Below, piece by piece: positions 63,594 through 64,000 of a stretch of DNA of 64,000 nt (position 1 is the stretch's first letter; each line of letters begins with the position of its first letter). This stretch comes from Microbacteriaceae bacterium (GTDB taxonomy: Bacteria; Actinomycetota; Actinomycetes; Actinomycetales; Microbacteriaceae). The notes beneath the pieces were generated by a model. The model worked only from the letters and a program-made list of their open reading frames with translations. It searched no databases and was not told where the DNA came from. A program made the position numbers and the translations under genes. The stretch covers positions 372,001-436,000 of the forward strand of contig JAPSJW010000003.1 of the NCBI GenBank assembly GCA_031177985.1. Direction: 5' to 3'.

Positions 63594-64000
63594 TCAGGCG
63601 AACTCGAGGATCAGTTCCACCTCGACCGGTGAGTCGAGAGGGAGCACCGGCACACCGACGGCCGACCGGGCATGCCGGCCCGCGTCGCCGAAGACGTCCC
63701 CGAGAAGCTCGGACGCTCCGTTGATGACACCGGGCTGCCCGGTGAAGTCGGGCGTCGACGCGACGAAGCCGACGACCTTCACGACACGGATGACCCGGTC
63801 GAGCGAGCCGAGCACGCTCGCCGCAGCGGCGAGGCCGTTGAGGGCGCAGATGCGCGCGAGCGGCGCCGCCGTCTCGACGGTGTGCTCTGCACCGAGCTTG
63901 CCTGTGCCGAGCAGCTGACCGTCGACGAAGGGCAGCTGGCCCGAGGTGAAGACGAGATTGTCGCTGATGACGGCCGGAACGTAGGCGGCGACCGGCTTGG
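63594..64000 (-). CDS. RidA-family (YjgF/YER057c/UK114) protein, 5' end cut
   Basis: The visible 135 residues lack only the start. LVFTSGQLPFVDG, LNGLAAAASVLGSLDRV, TPDFTGQPGVINGASELLGDVFGD, GRHARSAVGVPVLPLDSPVEVEL are family motifs; the conserved arginine in GRHARSAVG is present. These enzymes hydrolyse reactive enamine/imine intermediates, for example those from serine or threonine dehydratases. It lies just upstream of the NTF2-like gene on the same strand. Confidence 0.9.
   Translation of the reverse strand, partial: KPVAAYVPAVISDNLVFTSGQLPFVDGQLLGTGKLGAEHTVETAAPLARICALNGLAAAASVLGSLDRVIRVVKVVGFVASTPDFTGQPGVINGASELLGDVFGDAGRHARSAVGVPVLPLDSPVEVELILEFA

Overview
The window is GC-rich, tightly packed DNA from a high-GC Gram-positive (actinobacterial) chromosome. 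The best guess is a member of the Microbacteriaceae, but that is inference from gene content, not from a search. Supporting signs are the sdhC-sdhD-sdhA-sdhB order, a topA-tmk-holB cluster beside a compact Tad-pilus cluster with a small DUF4244-type pilin, frequent GTG starts, 1- to 4-base overlaps inside operons, and many start codons that sit 6-7 bases after a TAnnnT -10 box (leaderless mRNAs). I see no insertion sequence, prophage, CRISPR array, rRNA or foreign-looking island. This is mostly core and metabolic chromosome.

Layout. 1-9.4 kb is a nucleoside salvage block. It holds the start of an adenosine deaminase, a nucleoside hydrolase, and a minus-strand cluster of two BmpA-type lipoproteins, an ABC ATPase, two permeases, cytidine deaminase and thymidine phosphorylase. 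9.4-11.7 kb holds a divergent pair that makes and uses GDP-mannose. 11.9-15.3 kb is the succinate dehydrogenase operon. 15.6-20.6 kb holds an unusual ECF sigma factor fused to a zinc-finger, membrane and extracytoplasmic part, a flavodoxin-fold protein, a lone AAA ATPase and PTS Enzyme I. 20.7-26.0 kb holds xthA, trpS, two GNAT acetyltransferases, a HAD phosphatase and a PadR/membrane-protein pair. 26.1-29.7 kb is an FMN riboswitch followed by ribD-ribE-ribBA-ribH.

29.8-38.2 kb is a galactoside-utilisation operon: ROK regulator, ABC importer without its own ATPase, GH42 and GH36 glycosidases. 38.3-43.1 kb holds two divergent ABC exporters around a 68-residue helix-turn-helix protein and two identical-arm palindromes. 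43.1-50.6 kb holds a large multi-spanning membrane protein, an RNA methyltransferase/gabD/pncA operon, a Gfo/Idh oxidoreductase and a secreted CAP-domain protein. A tRNA-Thr and a TetR regulator follow. 51.7-57.7 kb is topA-tmk-holB-lipoprotein peptidase. 57.9-60.9 kb is the Tad-pilus cluster. acsA, an NTF2-like protein and a RidA-family protein end the window.

How the parts work together. The salvage genes import nucleosides and cut or deaminate them, giving bases and pentose phosphates. The galactoside cluster imports oligosaccharides and hydrolyses alpha- and beta-galactosides under a ROK repressor whose likely operator occurs before both the regulator gene and the transporter operon. The least explained items are the sigma/anti-sigma-like fusion, the mini-HTH switch between the exporters, an 84-base nested palindrome near 24.0 kb, and two G6-looped hairpins between the Tad operon and acsA. 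All family names come from reading translated sequence by eye; no database search was run.
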